Notes: generated from the sequence alone by a model not told the origin. A stretch of DNA of 38,266 bases from an uncultured Lachnospiraceae bacterium (GCA_947589055.1 CANPZL010000021.1:1-38266); one strand, 5' to 3'; shown: positions 1 through 8,802, counted from the first letter of the stretch. Program-made: numbers and translations.

Positions 1-202
1 GTGACGGGCATGCGCCCTATAAGTCCCATGAGCATCGTTCCGGTGTATGCAAGCATCCCCCGGATGCTGCTCATAGGGTTGCAAACTTACCGCCATGGCC
101 CTCCAAATCGCAGAGCGATTTGTCGGTGACGGGCATGCGCCCTATAAGTCCCATGAGCATCGTTCCGGTGTATGCAAGCATCCCCCGGATGCTGCTCATA
201 GG
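1..202. repeat. Direct tandem repeat, 125-bp period, cut by window edge
   Basis: Bases 1-77 recur without a mismatch at 126-202, so the unit is 125 bp long; one full unit and 77 bp of the next are visible, and the array may extend to the left. Each 77-bp segment contains a 7-bp hairpin (agcatcc/ggatgct, loop ccc, at 52-68). The linker contains an 8-bp hairpin (caaatcgc/gcgatttg, loop aga, at 104-122). An open frame crosses it on the minus strand, but nothing supports translation. It looks like an intergenic repeat family; the identity of the family is unknown to me. Confidence 0.9.
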
Positions 203-299
203 ACTTGCATGGCTTAATGTAAACGCATTATATAATAGAGGGAAAGAATTGTAAATAGAACAGGTTTTCGGGTGGCGTGATGCCAGAAAAAGTGCAAAA

Positions 300-415
300 A
301 GTGGATAATGTGGATAAGCATAGGAAAGGACAGATTTTAAGGACAGGCGGAAAGAAAATGCCCACAATACTTTACTCCAAATTTCGGGTATAGGTATTGT
401 GGACAATGTGAATAA
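300..415 (-). other. Cluster of four DnaA-box-like 9-mers
   Basis: Read on the minus strand, 309-317 is TTATCCACA and 407-415 is TTATTCACA, both fitting the DnaA box TTATNCACA. The directly abutting 9-mers 300-308 (TTATCCACT) and 398-406 (TTGTCCACA) each differ by one base. The boxes therefore form two head-to-tail pairs, all in one orientation, 98 bp apart. A 9-bp inverted repeat (ccacaatac 362-370, gtattgtgg 394-402) overlaps the right-hand pair and could also act as a weak end signal for murC. Function as a DnaA titration or regulatory site is inferred. Confidence 0.5.
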
Positions 416-1798
416 CTATTTTTTTAAGAGTCTTTCTCCAATGATTACAACGTCTCCCGCCCCCATAGTTATTAACAAATCATTTTTTTTGCAATTTTTT
501 TTCAGAAAGGCTTCTGCCTCTTCAAAGGTAGGAAGATATGTAACGTCTGTATGATATTCATTCTGAAGCAGGTCTGCGATGTCTTGGGAAGATACCATTC
601 CGGTATCGACTTCCCGTGCGGCGTATATGCTGGTTAAGATAACATGGTCTGCCAGATGCAGAGCTTCTGCAAATTCCGGCAGCAACGCCTTTGTACGGGT
701 ATAGGTATGAGGTTGAAATACACACCAGATTTCATTGTGAGCGGTTTGTTTGGCAGCATTTAAGGTTGCCTTGATTTCTGTCGGGTGGTGGGCATAATCG
801 TCTACAATGGCAACTCCGTTGAATGTACCCTTATATTCAAATCGGCGTTTTGTACCGTTGAATTCTGACAGCCCCTGACAGATCGCTTCCATACGGATAT
901 GTAAAGCATCTGCCGCAGCAATGGCAGCCAAGGAATTCGTGACATTATGAATCCCGTTTACATTCAGTCGGATCTTTGCAACCGCAGCTTTATTAACCAG
1001 TAAGGTATAGGAAGCACATCCCTTTTCATCATAGGTAATATCCGCTGCACTATAGTTACATTCCGGATTCAGGCCGAAGGTGCGGATTTCCCGGTTTAAA
1101 TCTTTTATTATAATAGGGAGACAATCCATTTCTCCGTTGATAATCAAAAGCCCCTCCGGACGAAGCTTCTGGGCAAAGGTACGGAAAGATTGTATAATCT
1201 CATCTATATTCTTGAAGAAATCCAAGTGATCTGCATCTACATTTAAGATGATACTGATTCTAGGCTCGAAGGCATGATAACTGTTTGTATATTCGCATGC
1301 TTCTGTTACAAAGTACTCAGACTGTCCGACACGGATATTGCCGCCGATGGCATTTAACATACCGCCAATGGAAATGGTGGGATCGACTCCGGCGGAAAGA
1401 AAAATGTGGGACAGCATGGAGGTGGTAGTGGTTTTGCCATGCGTACCACTGACAGCAACCGAATATTCGTAATTCGACATTATCTGTCCCAGCAGCTGCG
1501 CCCTGGTCAACATAGGGATACCGCTGTCAGAAGCGGCCATAAATTCCGGATTATCCGAATGGATCGCCGCAGTATATACGATCAGGTCAATATCCGGAGT
1601 GATGTTTTCCGGACGTTGTCCGATTGCAATCGTTGCCCCTAATTGCTCCAGAAGATGTGTGATTTCAGATTCTTTTGAATCAGAGCCGCTGATGGTAAAA
1701 TGCTCTTGCAGGAGAATTTCGGCAAGACCGCTCATGCTGATGCCGCCGATGCCGATAAAATGTACATGAATTGGGTGATTAAAATCTATTTGGAACAT
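416..1798 (-). CDS. murC: UDP-N-acetylmuramate--L-alanine ligase
   Basis: Cytoplasmic ATP-dependent ligase that adds L-alanine to UDP-MurNAc, the first amino acid of the peptidoglycan stem peptide. The 460-residue product has the usual full length. It shows the N-terminal nucleotide-binding loop FIGIGGISMSG at residues 14-24, the Mur-ligase P-loop GTHGKTTTT at about 118-126, and the C-terminal DYAHHPTE motif typical of MurC. The start is supported by an aaggat ribosome binding site just upstream. It is transcribed leftward from a TTGACG/TATATT promoter at 1843-1871. No other division or cell-wall gene is next to it; its upstream neighbour is the DUF389 gene. Identification is secure. Confidence 0.97.
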   Translation of the reverse strand: MFQIDFNHPIHVHFIGIGGISMSGLAEILLQEHFTISGSDSKESEITHLLEQLGATIAIGQRPENITPDIDLIVYTAAIHSDNPEFMAASDSGIPMLTRAQLLGQIMSNYEYSVAVSGTHGKTTTTSMLSHIFLSAGVDPTISIGGMLNAIGGNIRVGQSEYFVTEACEYTNSYHAFEPRISIILNVDADHLDFFKNIDEIIQSFRTFAQKLRPEGLLIINGEMDCLPIIIKDLNREIRTFGLNPECNYSAADITYDEKGCASYTLLVNKAAVAKIRLNVNGIHNVTNSLAAIAAADALHIRMEAICQGLSEFNGTKRRFEYKGTFNGVAIVDDYAHHPTEIKATLNAAKQTAHNEIWCVFQPHTYTRTKALLPEFAEALHLADHVILTSIYAAREVDTGMVSSQDIADLLQNEYHTDVTYLPTFEEAEAFLKKNCKKNDLLITMGAGDVVIIGERLLKK

Positions 1799-1842
1799 AA
1801 TAATCCTTCCATTCTGATTCTTTTATGAATTCTTTCCTTAAT

Positions 1843-1871
1843 AATATAGTATAGGAAAAGAATAACGTCAA
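1843..1871 (-). promoter_or_regulatory. Sigma-A promoter of murC
   Basis: On the minus strand the -35 is TTGACG (1866-1871), the spacer is exactly 17 bases, and the -10 is TATATT (1843-1848). It lies between the DUF389 stop codon and murC. A near copy is found at 3393-3421. Confidence 0.8.
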
Positions 1872-1918
1872 TAAAAAAACTTGTGCTTACAGGAATCTGT
1901 TTTTTCTTTATTATATTC

Positions 1919-3268
1919 TTATGGTCTGTCTTCGCTCAATGTTTCGATTTGTAACTCGGCTTCCGAGACGCCGCTTTCGGTTTTCAGAAAATTCCGTATG
2001 CTTTCGGTTTCATCATCAGTCAACGGAGAGGCGGTGGTTCCCGTTAAAAGAATCGTGCTTCCGTTTTCTCCGCACATCAGCCCGCAGCGGACGTCCGTCA
2101 GTTTCGTAAAGATTGCAGAGGCTTTTTTTGCAAGCGCTGTACAATCCACCTGTCCGGCTATATCCGCAGAAAGCGTTTCATTTTTCTTTATTTCTTCGTC
2201 AAGCTGTTCTTGAAGCTTGCGGATGGTATTTTCCTGTAAGGCGATCGTTACCTTATCTCCGTCGCCTCCGTCTACCGATTTATTCTGCGTTACATGAAGC
2301 GTATATCCTGAAAGGTCGTAATCCGCAAGCTTATCTTCCAGCTCGGAAATCCTTGTATCAGACAACTGCGTACCGACAAGGGACACGGAAATTACCCGGT
2401 TCTGGTTATCCGCACTGCTCTGCACGAGTTGTGTATCTGCGAATACGAATTCCGAATCCAAGTAAGAGGAAATGTTGCGTTCCAGCATCGAGAGATACAC
2501 GGTATAGGCTCCGCCCAGCGTGCTGGGAATCACTGCAATTATGATCAATACCGTAATGATGCGGTTAATTCGTTTCTGCCGTTTGGCATCCAACTCCCGG
2601 TGGCTTGGAACGCCCAGCATTTTGGTGACGAACAGAGCCGACAGGGCGATAAAGAGTGTGTTGATGGCGAACAGGTAAAAGGCACCAAAAATGAAATTGG
2701 CCTGTCCGGTGGCAATCCCGTATCCTACCGTACACAAAGGCGGCATGAGCGCTGTTGCAATGGCCACGCCGGGAATGACATTGCTGGTCTTTTTTCGTGT
2801 GTTGCCGATACTGCCTGCAATGCCGCCGAACAGAGCGATCAGGACGTCCCAGAGCGTCGGACTGGTTCGGGCGATCATCTCGCTTGTTGCGGTATCCAGG
2901 GGAGACAGGGAAAAGTAGATAGTAGAAGTGATCAGGCTGATTATCACCTGTGTACCGAAGCGGGTCGCTGCTTTCTTCAGCATACTCAAATCTCGGATAG
3001 CAAGGGAATATCCGATCGTAAGGATACCGCTCATCAGCGGAGAGATCAGCATGGCGCCGATGATGACCGCTGTAGAATTGACATTCAGACCGATTGAGGC
3101 AATGAGGATCGCCAGCATAAGGATCCACATATTGGCACCGTGTATGATGGTATTTTCCTCCATCATATCACGCAGCTCGTCGTAGGAAAGCATATTGCTG
3201 CGCATATCGAAAAGATTATGAAAATAGGTTTTCGCTTTTTCTTTTGCCTGTTTTGTTTCGTTATCCAT
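1919..3268 (-). CDS. DUF389 family membrane protein
   Basis: A predicted multi-pass inner-membrane protein of the DUF389 family, whose biochemical role is not established. The 449-residue product has a short charged N-terminus, then a hydrophobic core of several membrane segments from about residue 45 to 270. The core contains the glycine- and proline-rich stretches GAMLISPLMSGI and GVAIATALMPPLCTVGYG that mark this family. A soluble C-terminal half of about 180 residues follows, with a probable coiled coil near the end. I place the start at 3268 because an aggaggaac site lies directly upstream; the longer frame to 3307 has no ribosome binding site. It is transcribed from a duplicated murC promoter (see the feature at 3393). 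Confidence 0.85.
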   Translation of the reverse strand: MDNETKQAKEKAKTYFHNLFDMRSNMLSYDELRDMMEENTIIHGANMWILMLAILIASIGLNVNSTAVIIGAMLISPLMSGILTIGYSLAIRDLSMLKKAATRFGTQVIISLITSTIYFSLSPLDTATSEMIARTSPTLWDVLIALFGGIAGSIGNTRKKTSNVIPGVAIATALMPPLCTVGYGIATGQANFIFGAFYLFAINTLFIALSALFVTKMLGVPSHRELDAKRQKRINRIITVLIIIAVIPSTLGGAYTVYLSMLERNISSYLDSEFVFADTQLVQSSADNQNRVISVSLVGTQLSDTRISELEDKLADYDLSGYTLHVTQNKSVDGGDGDKVTIALQENTIRKLQEQLDEEIKKNETLSADIAGQVDCTALAKKASAIFTKLTDVRCGLMCGENGSTILLTGTTASPLTDDETESIRNFLKTESGVSEAELQIETLSEDRP

Positions 3269-3338
3269 TTTGTTCCTCCTTATGTAGTTCCGAATCTGCC
3301 TGTACATGGCCCTCTTGCGGCTGTTCGATACGAATATT

Positions 3339-3444
3339 GCCGCTGATAGTAAAATGTTCTTGCAAGAGAAGTTTGGTTAGACTTTTTTTAATAACATAGT
3401 ATAGGAAAGGAATAACGTCAATAAAAACTTGTGCCTACAGGAAT
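3339..3444 (-). repeat. Degenerate duplicate of the murC 5' region
   Basis: Two blocks match the murC start region in the same order. Bases 3339-3370 match 1685-1716, inside murC codons, at 29 of 32 positions. Bases 3388-3444 match 1838-1896, the murC promoter region, with three substitutions and a 2-base indel. The intervening murC start codon and first codons are missing. This is a duplication with internal deletion that now forms the 5' leader of the DUF389 gene. Confidence 0.88.
3393..3421 (-). promoter_or_regulatory. Duplicated promoter driving the DUF389 gene
   Basis: Minus strand: -35 TTGACG (3416-3421), 17-base spacer, -10 TATGTT (3393-3398). It lies in the block copied from the murC promoter. 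It would give an untranslated leader of a little over 110 bases that includes the murC remnant. Confidence 0.7.
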
Positions 3445-3516
3445 ATATAAAAAAGTTTCAGTTAGAAATACGATAAATTGTGAAGGATATAGAATTGTGA
3501 CGAATAATAGAATATC

Positions 3517-3545
3517 TTGACATATTTTTTGGCCTATACTATTAT
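3517..3545 (+). promoter_or_regulatory. Sigma-A promoter of the surface operon
   Basis: TTGACA (3517-3522), 17-base spacer, TATTAT (3540-3545). It is the only good promoter seen before the four-gene run 3674-8801. The gene-free stretch 3445-3673 otherwise holds only AT-rich leader sequence and the ribosome binding site. Confidence 0.85.
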
Positions 3546-3673
3546 TTAAATGGTAATTCTTTATTTTTAGAGACATAATATTCAAATATTATACAAAAGT
3601 GTAGAGAATTTTCTAAAAGGAATGAGATTTATAATTGTTCCATTTGAGATATAAAAACGGAGGTAGGGAAAAC

Positions 3674-4453
3674 ATGAATAGAGTATATAGAAAGGTGATT
3701 GTTGTTTTTTTTATATCTGTTATGATGATTTTCACATTGAATGCCTGTAAGAATAATACAGAGGATACTGGCGGGGAAGAAACAGAAGCAGCAGAAACGG
3801 CACCTTCTTTTGCAGTGACTATTCAAGTAGATGGAAAAGAGATTACGATAGAAGACACACTGGATAAAACAGTTTTGCAGCTTCTTGACGAAGCAGATAT
3901 TACCCTAAATAAAGGGGATATTCTCTCGATTGCTCCTGACCAGAAATTTCTTGGGGAGCAAAAAGTAATCATACAGATTCTTAGAAGATGTAAGGTCCAG
4001 ATCGTTGTAACAGATGAAGATTCACAGGAAGAGCAGCAATATACAGTTGTTCTGGTAGGTGGTACGGTTTCTGATGCAATCGAAGCTGCTGGAATTACGC
4101 TGGCTGATAATCAGATTGTTAATTATGAACTTGATAAAGCCTTAGAGAATGAGATGACAATTATCATATCTGATGAGGAAGAGGATACTGAAGAAATAGA
4201 AGAAAGCGGAAGTCAGTCTAACAATACAAGAAGATCGTCGACTCCTGCTTCCGATCCCGGCGGACAGCCGGCTCCAAGTCCGGCTGCTCCGGTTCCGGAA
4301 GTTACAGAAGCACCGGAGGAAATTCCGACAGAAGCACCTAGTACCGAAAGAACCATTGTCAACAAAGAGGATTATCCGGATTGTGATGGTTCAGGGCATG
4401 GCGTTATTGTTTATACATATTCTGACGGAACACAAGAGGAGGTGACTTATTGA
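3674..4453 (+). CDS. Lipoprotein with two DUF348-like domains
   Basis: Predicted extracytoplasmic lipoprotein of 259 residues. A hydrophobic signal ends in the lipobox LNAC at about residues 22-25. Two ubiquitin-like DUF348 modules of the kind found in YabE/Rpf-type cell-wall proteins follow, at about 40-100 (ITIEDTLDKTVLQLLDEA) and 101-165 (VVLVGGTVSDAIEAAGI). Next comes an acidic linker, a Pro/Ala/Glu-rich spacer, and a short C-terminal motif DCDGSGHG. No G5 or lytic domain is present, so a wall-associated binding role is more likely than an enzyme. The start is chosen for the ggaggtaggg site upstream; the frame from 3635 would add 13 residues ahead of the signal peptide. Its stop overlaps the next start by one base. 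Function unknown. Confidence 0.75.
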   Translation: MNRVYRKVIVVFFISVMMIFTLNACKNNTEDTGGEETEAAETAPSFAVTIQVDGKEITIEDTLDKTVLQLLDEADITLNKGDILSIAPDQKFLGEQKVIIQILRRCKVQIVVTDEDSQEEQQYTVVLVGGTVSDAIEAAGITLADNQIVNYELDKALENEMTIIISDEEEDTEEIEESGSQSNNTRRSSTPASDPGGQPAPSPAAPVPEVTEAPEEIPTEAPSTERTIVNKEDYPDCDGSGHGVIVYTYSDGTQEEVTY

Positions 4454-5973
4454 TGCGTAGGCTATGGAGTGCCTTCTCCCAAATTCTAGGATTCTTTATC
4501 CTATTATTTACAGTAGGATGTTTGACTGTTAATGTAGTATATGCTACAGAAACAGGTGGTGTCTCAGGTGATGGTTCAACTGAGGGAGATGAATCGGACG
4601 TAAAGTCTGGATTGACTGAAGAAAATGGGAAAATCGTTTATTATAATGAGGATGGAACTTGTTTTACAAGCGGCTACAAAGAAATCGTCGTGAATGGGAT
4701 CGTGAAATATTATTATTTCCAAGAAGATGGTAGTGCTTTTACTGAAGGTTATAAGGCTTTTGTAAAGGATGGAAAAAGGGTATATTATTATTTTCAAAAG
4801 GACGGTAGTGCTTTTACTGGCGGTTATCTGCCTTTTGTTCAGAATGGGAAGCAGTATTATTTCTATTTTCAAGAGGATGGAACTGCTTTTACCGATGGAT
4901 ATAAAGAGATTATAATTGACGGTACACTGCGTTATTTTTATTTTCTTGCAAACGGACAGGGATATAATACCGGTTATAAGACGGTAATGATTGATGGCAT
5001 AAAATATTATTTCTATTTTGGAAGTAATGGGCAGGCGGTCACTGATAAGATGGAGGCGGTTACCTTTGGAACCAGAACTGCTTATTTTCTTTTCCAGAAT
5101 AACGGAACCGCATATACCGGCGGTTATAAAGAAATCGCCGCCAATGGAAGGACAGACTATTACTATTTCCTGCAAAATGGCCAGGCATATAACACTGGTT
5201 ATAAGACTGTGGTAATTGATGGTGTCACCTATTATTTTTATTTTGAAAATGATGGAAAGGCGTTTACAGATGGACTGAAACAAATTTCATTTGGTTCGCA
5301 AGTATATTATTATTTCTTTCAGAATTCAGGTAAAGCGCTGACCTCTTGCTGGAATACTGTAAACGGAACGAAATATTATATTCAAGGAAATGGACGTGCA
5401 TCTAAAGGGTGGTTCTGCGTTGGTGACGGTTATTACTATGCAGATTCTAACAGTGCTGTCTTAACAAACACGGTTGTTCAAGGCTATGTGTTAGATGCTA
5501 CAGGAAAAAGCACTACCAAGTATCGAATTGTTCAGATTGTAAATTCTCTAACCAATTCTTCTATGAGCGATCAGCAGAAGATAGAAGTATTGTATAATTG
5601 GATTTTAAATAACGATATGACCTATATCAGTAACTACGAACATATAAGCTCTTCTTGGGTTTGGAAAGACAGCTGGGTGGATGATATGGCAGTAAGTATG
5701 ATGGATAATAATGGTGGCAACTGTTATCGTTATGCCGCTTTTTTTGGCATGTTGATTCATGAGGCTACTGGACTTCCGGTTATAGTCTATCATGGAACGC
5801 TTCTTGCCACATATGCCAGACCGACTATGCATGGCTGGATAACGGTTTATCAGGATGGTGCATGGCGTTCCTATGATGTCCAGCTGCGAAAGTTTAATCG
5901 TTATCCAAACTCACAGTGTTACGGAGGAGATGGCGCTCTCTATATAGATGGTGTAGGAACAAACCTTTATTAG
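4453..5973 (+). CDS. Secreted repeat protein with transglutaminase-like domain
   Basis: A 506-residue exported protein. Residues 1-31 are a signal peptide. From about 74 to 298 there are nine tandem 25-residue units of the form GYKEIVVNGIVKYYYFQEDG, followed by two shorter units. These resemble cell-wall/glucan-binding repeats but carry Tyr/Phe where choline-binding repeats have Trp. The C-terminal part (about 345-500) is a transglutaminase-like fold with a plausible triad Cys424 (NGGNCYRYAA), His460 (MHGWITVY) and Asp475 (SYDVQL). It could cross-link or cleave surface protein or peptide substrates; the actual reaction is not known. The ATG at 4453 overlaps the preceding stop (TGATG) and has aggaggtgac upstream. 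Second gene of the surface operon. Confidence 0.85.
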   Translation: MRRLWSAFSQILGFFILLFTVGCLTVNVVYATETGGVSGDGSTEGDESDVKSGLTEENGKIVYYNEDGTCFTSGYKEIVVNGIVKYYYFQEDGSAFTEGYKAFVKDGKRVYYYFQKDGSAFTGGYLPFVQNGKQYYFYFQEDGTAFTDGYKEIIIDGTLRYFYFLANGQGYNTGYKTVMIDGIKYYFYFGSNGQAVTDKMEAVTFGTRTAYFLFQNNGTAYTGGYKEIAANGRTDYYYFLQNGQAYNTGYKTVVIDGVTYYFYFENDGKAFTDGLKQISFGSQVYYYFFQNSGKALTSCWNTVNGTKYYIQGNGRASKGWFCVGDGYYYADSNSAVLTNTVVQGYVLDATGKSTTKYRIVQIVNSLTNSSMSDQQKIEVLYNWILNNDMTYISNYEHISSSWVWKDSWVDDMAVSMMDNNGGNCYRYAAFFGMLIHEATGLPVIVYHGTLLATYARPTMHGWITVYQDGAWRSYDVQLRKFNRYPNSQCYGGDGALYIDGVGTNLY

Positions 5974-5984
5974 GTGATACAATT

Positions 5985-7400
5985 ATGGTATTTAGTTCAT
6001 TAGTATTTTTATGTATTTTCCTTCCGGTTGTATTGATCTTGCATTTGATAATAAGAAATCAAAATGTAAGAAATGGCTTGTTGCTTGCGGCAAGTCTGAT
6101 TTTCTATGCTTACGGGGAACCGGTCTATATTTTCCTGCTGCTTGGCAGCACACTATGCAACTATCTTTTGGCCCGCCTTCTGTCACGATGGCACAGGAGG
6201 ATAATCCTGATTGGAGCGGTAATCCTAAACATTAGCTTGCTATGTGTTTTTAAATATGCAGACTTTTTATTGACAAGTATCAATACTGTTACCGGACTTT
6301 CTCTGCCATTGCCGGAGATTTCTCTTCCAATTGGAATTTCCTTTTTTACATTTCAAGCGTTGTCTTATGTACTTGATGTATATAATGGGAATGTAAAAAT
6401 ACAAAAAAACTATGGGAAGCTGCTATTATATATATCATTCTTTCCCCAGCTGATCGCAGGCCCGATTGTCCGCTATCGGGATATTTCGCAAGAGATTGAG
6501 AGCCGGACCGTTGACTTGCGGCAGACTGCTTTCGGCCTTCGGCGTTTCATTGTTGGACTTGGTAAAAAGGTGCTGATTGCCAATGCTATGGGTGTGACAG
6601 CAGATGTCGTATTTAATCATGGCGCTGAAAATATCAATATTTTAGCGGCGTGGATTGGTGCTGTCGCATATCTGATGCAGATTTATTATGATTTTAGCGG
6701 TTACAGTGATATGGCTATCGGTTTGGGTAAGATGTTCGGATTTCATTTTAAGGAGAATTTCAATTATCCTTATAGTTCCGCTACGATTCAGGAATTTTGG
6801 CACAGGTGGCACATTTCTCTTTCCTCTTGGATGAGGGATTATGTTTACATTCCTTTGGGTGGAAATCGAAAAGGAAAGGTGAGAACTGTCTTAAATCGGT
6901 GGATTGTCTTTTTGCTGACCGGATTATGGCATGGCGCCAATTGGACATTCGTTTTATGGGGATTCTTTCACGGCTTTTTTTTGTTTATTGAAGAAATAAT
7001 TCCTCAGATTCAAAAGATTCCGAAAATATTTCTAAGGCTTTATACCATGCTTGTAGTGGTTATAGGATTTGTGCTTTTTCGTGCAGATACTATTTCCGAA
7101 GCGGCTCTTTTTATTGCTAAAATGTTTAGCGGGTTTGATTTTTCGTCTGTTTCGGTATCATTTGCCATGCAGTCCCTCACACCACACTTTATCCTCATGC
7201 TGGTAGCCGCATGTTTCGGTTGCGGGGCTATATCAAAGCTGTCTAAGTGGATTGGTTCACTGGAAACAAAGAAGATTTTGACTATGACCGAACGGTGTGT
7301 ACAGGTGGTAACGTTCCTGCTTGCGTGGCTGCTTCTAGTCTGGTGCATGATCCGGCTGGTGGGCGGCAACTATAATCCGTTTATTTATTTCAGATTTTGA
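5985..7400 (+). CDS. MBOAT family membrane O-acyltransferase (AlgI-like)
   Basis: Polytopic membrane enzyme of 471 residues that would move an acyl (usually acetyl) group across the membrane onto a surface polymer. It carries the MBOAT signature: FWHRWHISLSSWMRDYVYIP with His273, and LTGLWHGANWTFVLWG with the invariant His316. Hydrophobic helices run from residue 3 onward. The start at 5985 is chosen because the longer frame from 5916 begins inside the previous gene and the hydrophobic N-terminus starts here; a modest aggtga site precedes it. The acceptor is unknown: alginate, teichoic acid, wall glycan or an exopolysaccharide are all known acceptors in the family. The partner is the DHHW protein encoded 15 bases downstream. 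Confidence 0.93.
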   Translation: MVFSSLVFLCIFLPVVLILHLIIRNQNVRNGLLLAASLIFYAYGEPVYIFLLLGSTLCNYLLARLLSRWHRRIILIGAVILNISLLCVFKYADFLLTSINTVTGLSLPLPEISLPIGISFFTFQALSYVLDVYNGNVKIQKNYGKLLLYISFFPQLIAGPIVRYRDISQEIESRTVDLRQTAFGLRRFIVGLGKKVLIANAMGVTADVVFNHGAENINILAAWIGAVAYLMQIYYDFSGYSDMAIGLGKMFGFHFKENFNYPYSSATIQEFWHRWHISLSSWMRDYVYIPLGGNRKGKVRTVLNRWIVFLLTGLWHGANWTFVLWGFFHGFFLFIEEIIPQIQKIPKIFLRLYTMLVVVIGFVLFRADTISEAALFIAKMFSGFDFSSVSVSFAMQSLTPHFILMLVAACFGCGAISKLSKWIGSLETKKILTMTERCVQVVTFLLAWLLLVWCMIRLVGGNYNPFIYFRF

Positions 7401-7415
7401 TAGGAGAAAAAAGTG

Positions 7416-8801
7416 ATGAAATATAAATCCTTTTTATTTATACTTGTTTGCCTTGTGACTTGTATGATTCCGTCTATGGGAATGTTGTTTTTTCCAACCA
7501 CGGAAACAACAGAAAATAAAGCGGCAGCGTCGGTTCCGGCACTTATGACAGAAGAAGGGACTTTTAATATAGATGTTTTCAATGATTTTGAAGATTATTT
7601 CAATAAGCATATTGCCCTAAGGAACCAGATGATATATGTTGATGCAAAAATCCAGACGACACTTTTTCATACATCGAATGTGGATGGTGTGATCTACGGA
7701 ACCGATGGCTGGTTGTATTATTCATCTACATTGGATGATTATCTAGGAAAATCGGTCATGTCGGAGCGTAAATTATATAATCTGTCCCACAATTTTTCAT
7801 TAGTACAGAAATATCTTGAAGAGAGACAGATCTCTTTTCTGTTGACGATCCCTCCTAACAAGAATACGCTGTATGGAGATCATATGCCATATTATGATTC
7901 ATATATTATAGATTGTGAGCATAGTGCCAAATTACTTGCTCCGTTTCTTGCTGACCAGGGAGTGCCTTATCTGAATCTTTTTGATCTGTTTCAGTCACAA
8001 AACGAGGTTTTATATCTGCTTCGGGATTCGCATTGGAATATGAAAGGGGCGTGCCTTGTATATAATGAGATGATGGATACATTGCAAATAGAACATGAGG
8101 ATTATTCTTTAATGGAACCGGTTCTTGAAAAGAATGAAAATGGCGACTTAAATAGAATGTTATATAGTTTTTATGGGAAACCGGAAGCGGATTATTCATA
8201 TAATCTTACACAGGAATATGTCTATATGAATTCCGTATCAAGTGTTGAAGATGGCTGGATTATTACCGGGAATGAGAATGGTACGAATGCTTTGTTGATG
8301 TTTCGGGATTCTTTTGCAAACACTCTGATACCGTTTCTTTCTGAAGAATTTGAACGGGCATATTTTTCTAAAGGATTGCCAAACGCATTGGAGCGGTATG
8401 TGGAGGAGTATTCTCCGGATTATGTAGTGATTGAGGTCGTGGAAAGAAATATCGATAATTATCTGAATACTCCACCGATTTTGACTGCGGTAAAGACAGA
8501 ATTGCCTGAAAAGATAACGATTTCTTCTAATGCTGCCACTGCTGCTATTGAAGTCTGTGAAAACGATGTGAATTATTATCAGATCAGTGGGACGATACCG
8601 GCGGATCGTCTTCAGGACGATTCCGTTATCGTTGTTAAAGTCAACAACAATACGTATTCCGTTTATCAGACTGATGAAACTGGTTATTTGTTATATTTAA
8701 AAAAAGATACATTCTTGGGAAATTCTGCAAACATGGAGGTTTATATAGTAAACGGAGATGATGGTATCCGGGTATTAGATGAAGAAATGGAACTTCCATA
8801 A
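7416..8801 (+). CDS. DHHW/AlgJ-like SGNH-fold protein
   Basis: A 461-residue protein with one N-terminal membrane anchor (residues about 5-24) and an extracytoplasmic domain of the AlgJ/AlgX/DHHW type. The hallmark DSHWN is at 204-208, and the SGNH serine motif FRDSF is at 296-300. Proteins of this family work with MBOAT acyltransferases to transfer acetyl groups to exported polysaccharides. The last 100 residues look like a beta-rich accessory domain. The start could be GTG 7413 or ATG 7416; ggag at 7403 is better spaced for ATG. Last gene of the four-gene operon. Confidence 0.85.
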   Translation: MKYKSFLFILVCLVTCMIPSMGMLFFPTTETTENKAAASVPALMTEEGTFNIDVFNDFEDYFNKHIALRNQMIYVDAKIQTTLFHTSNVDGVIYGTDGWLYYSSTLDDYLGKSVMSERKLYNLSHNFSLVQKYLEERQISFLLTIPPNKNTLYGDHMPYYDSYIIDCEHSAKLLAPFLADQGVPYLNLFDLFQSQNEVLYLLRDSHWNMKGACLVYNEMMDTLQIEHEDYSLMEPVLEKNENGDLNRMLYSFYGKPEADYSYNLTQEYVYMNSVSSVEDGWIITGNENGTNALLMFRDSFANTLIPFLSEEFERAYFSKGLPNALERYVEEYSPDYVVIEVVERNIDNYLNTPPILTAVKTELPEKITISSNAATAAIEVCENDVNYYQISGTIPADRLQDDSVIVVKVNNNTYSVYQTDETGYLLYLKKDTFLGNSANMEVYIVNGDDGIRVLDEEMELP

Positions 8802-8802
8802 A

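Noticed and set aside
1..202. Possible CRISPR array
   Set aside because: The repeated segment is 77 bp inside a 125-bp unit, with only one interval visible; no cas genes are present.
205..236. Promoter-like TTGCAT and TATAAT on the plus strand
   Set aside because: The spacer is 20 bases, and transcription would run head-on into murC with no gene to serve.
71..406. 111-codon open frame on the minus strand
   Set aside because: It runs through the 125-bp repeat and the DnaA-box cluster, has no ribosome binding site, and its composition is not protein-like.
5916..5984. Upstream extension of the MBOAT gene
   Set aside because: It lies inside the transglutaminase gene, is Arg/Trp-rich and unlike MBOAT N-termini; the ATG at 5985 begins the first membrane helix.
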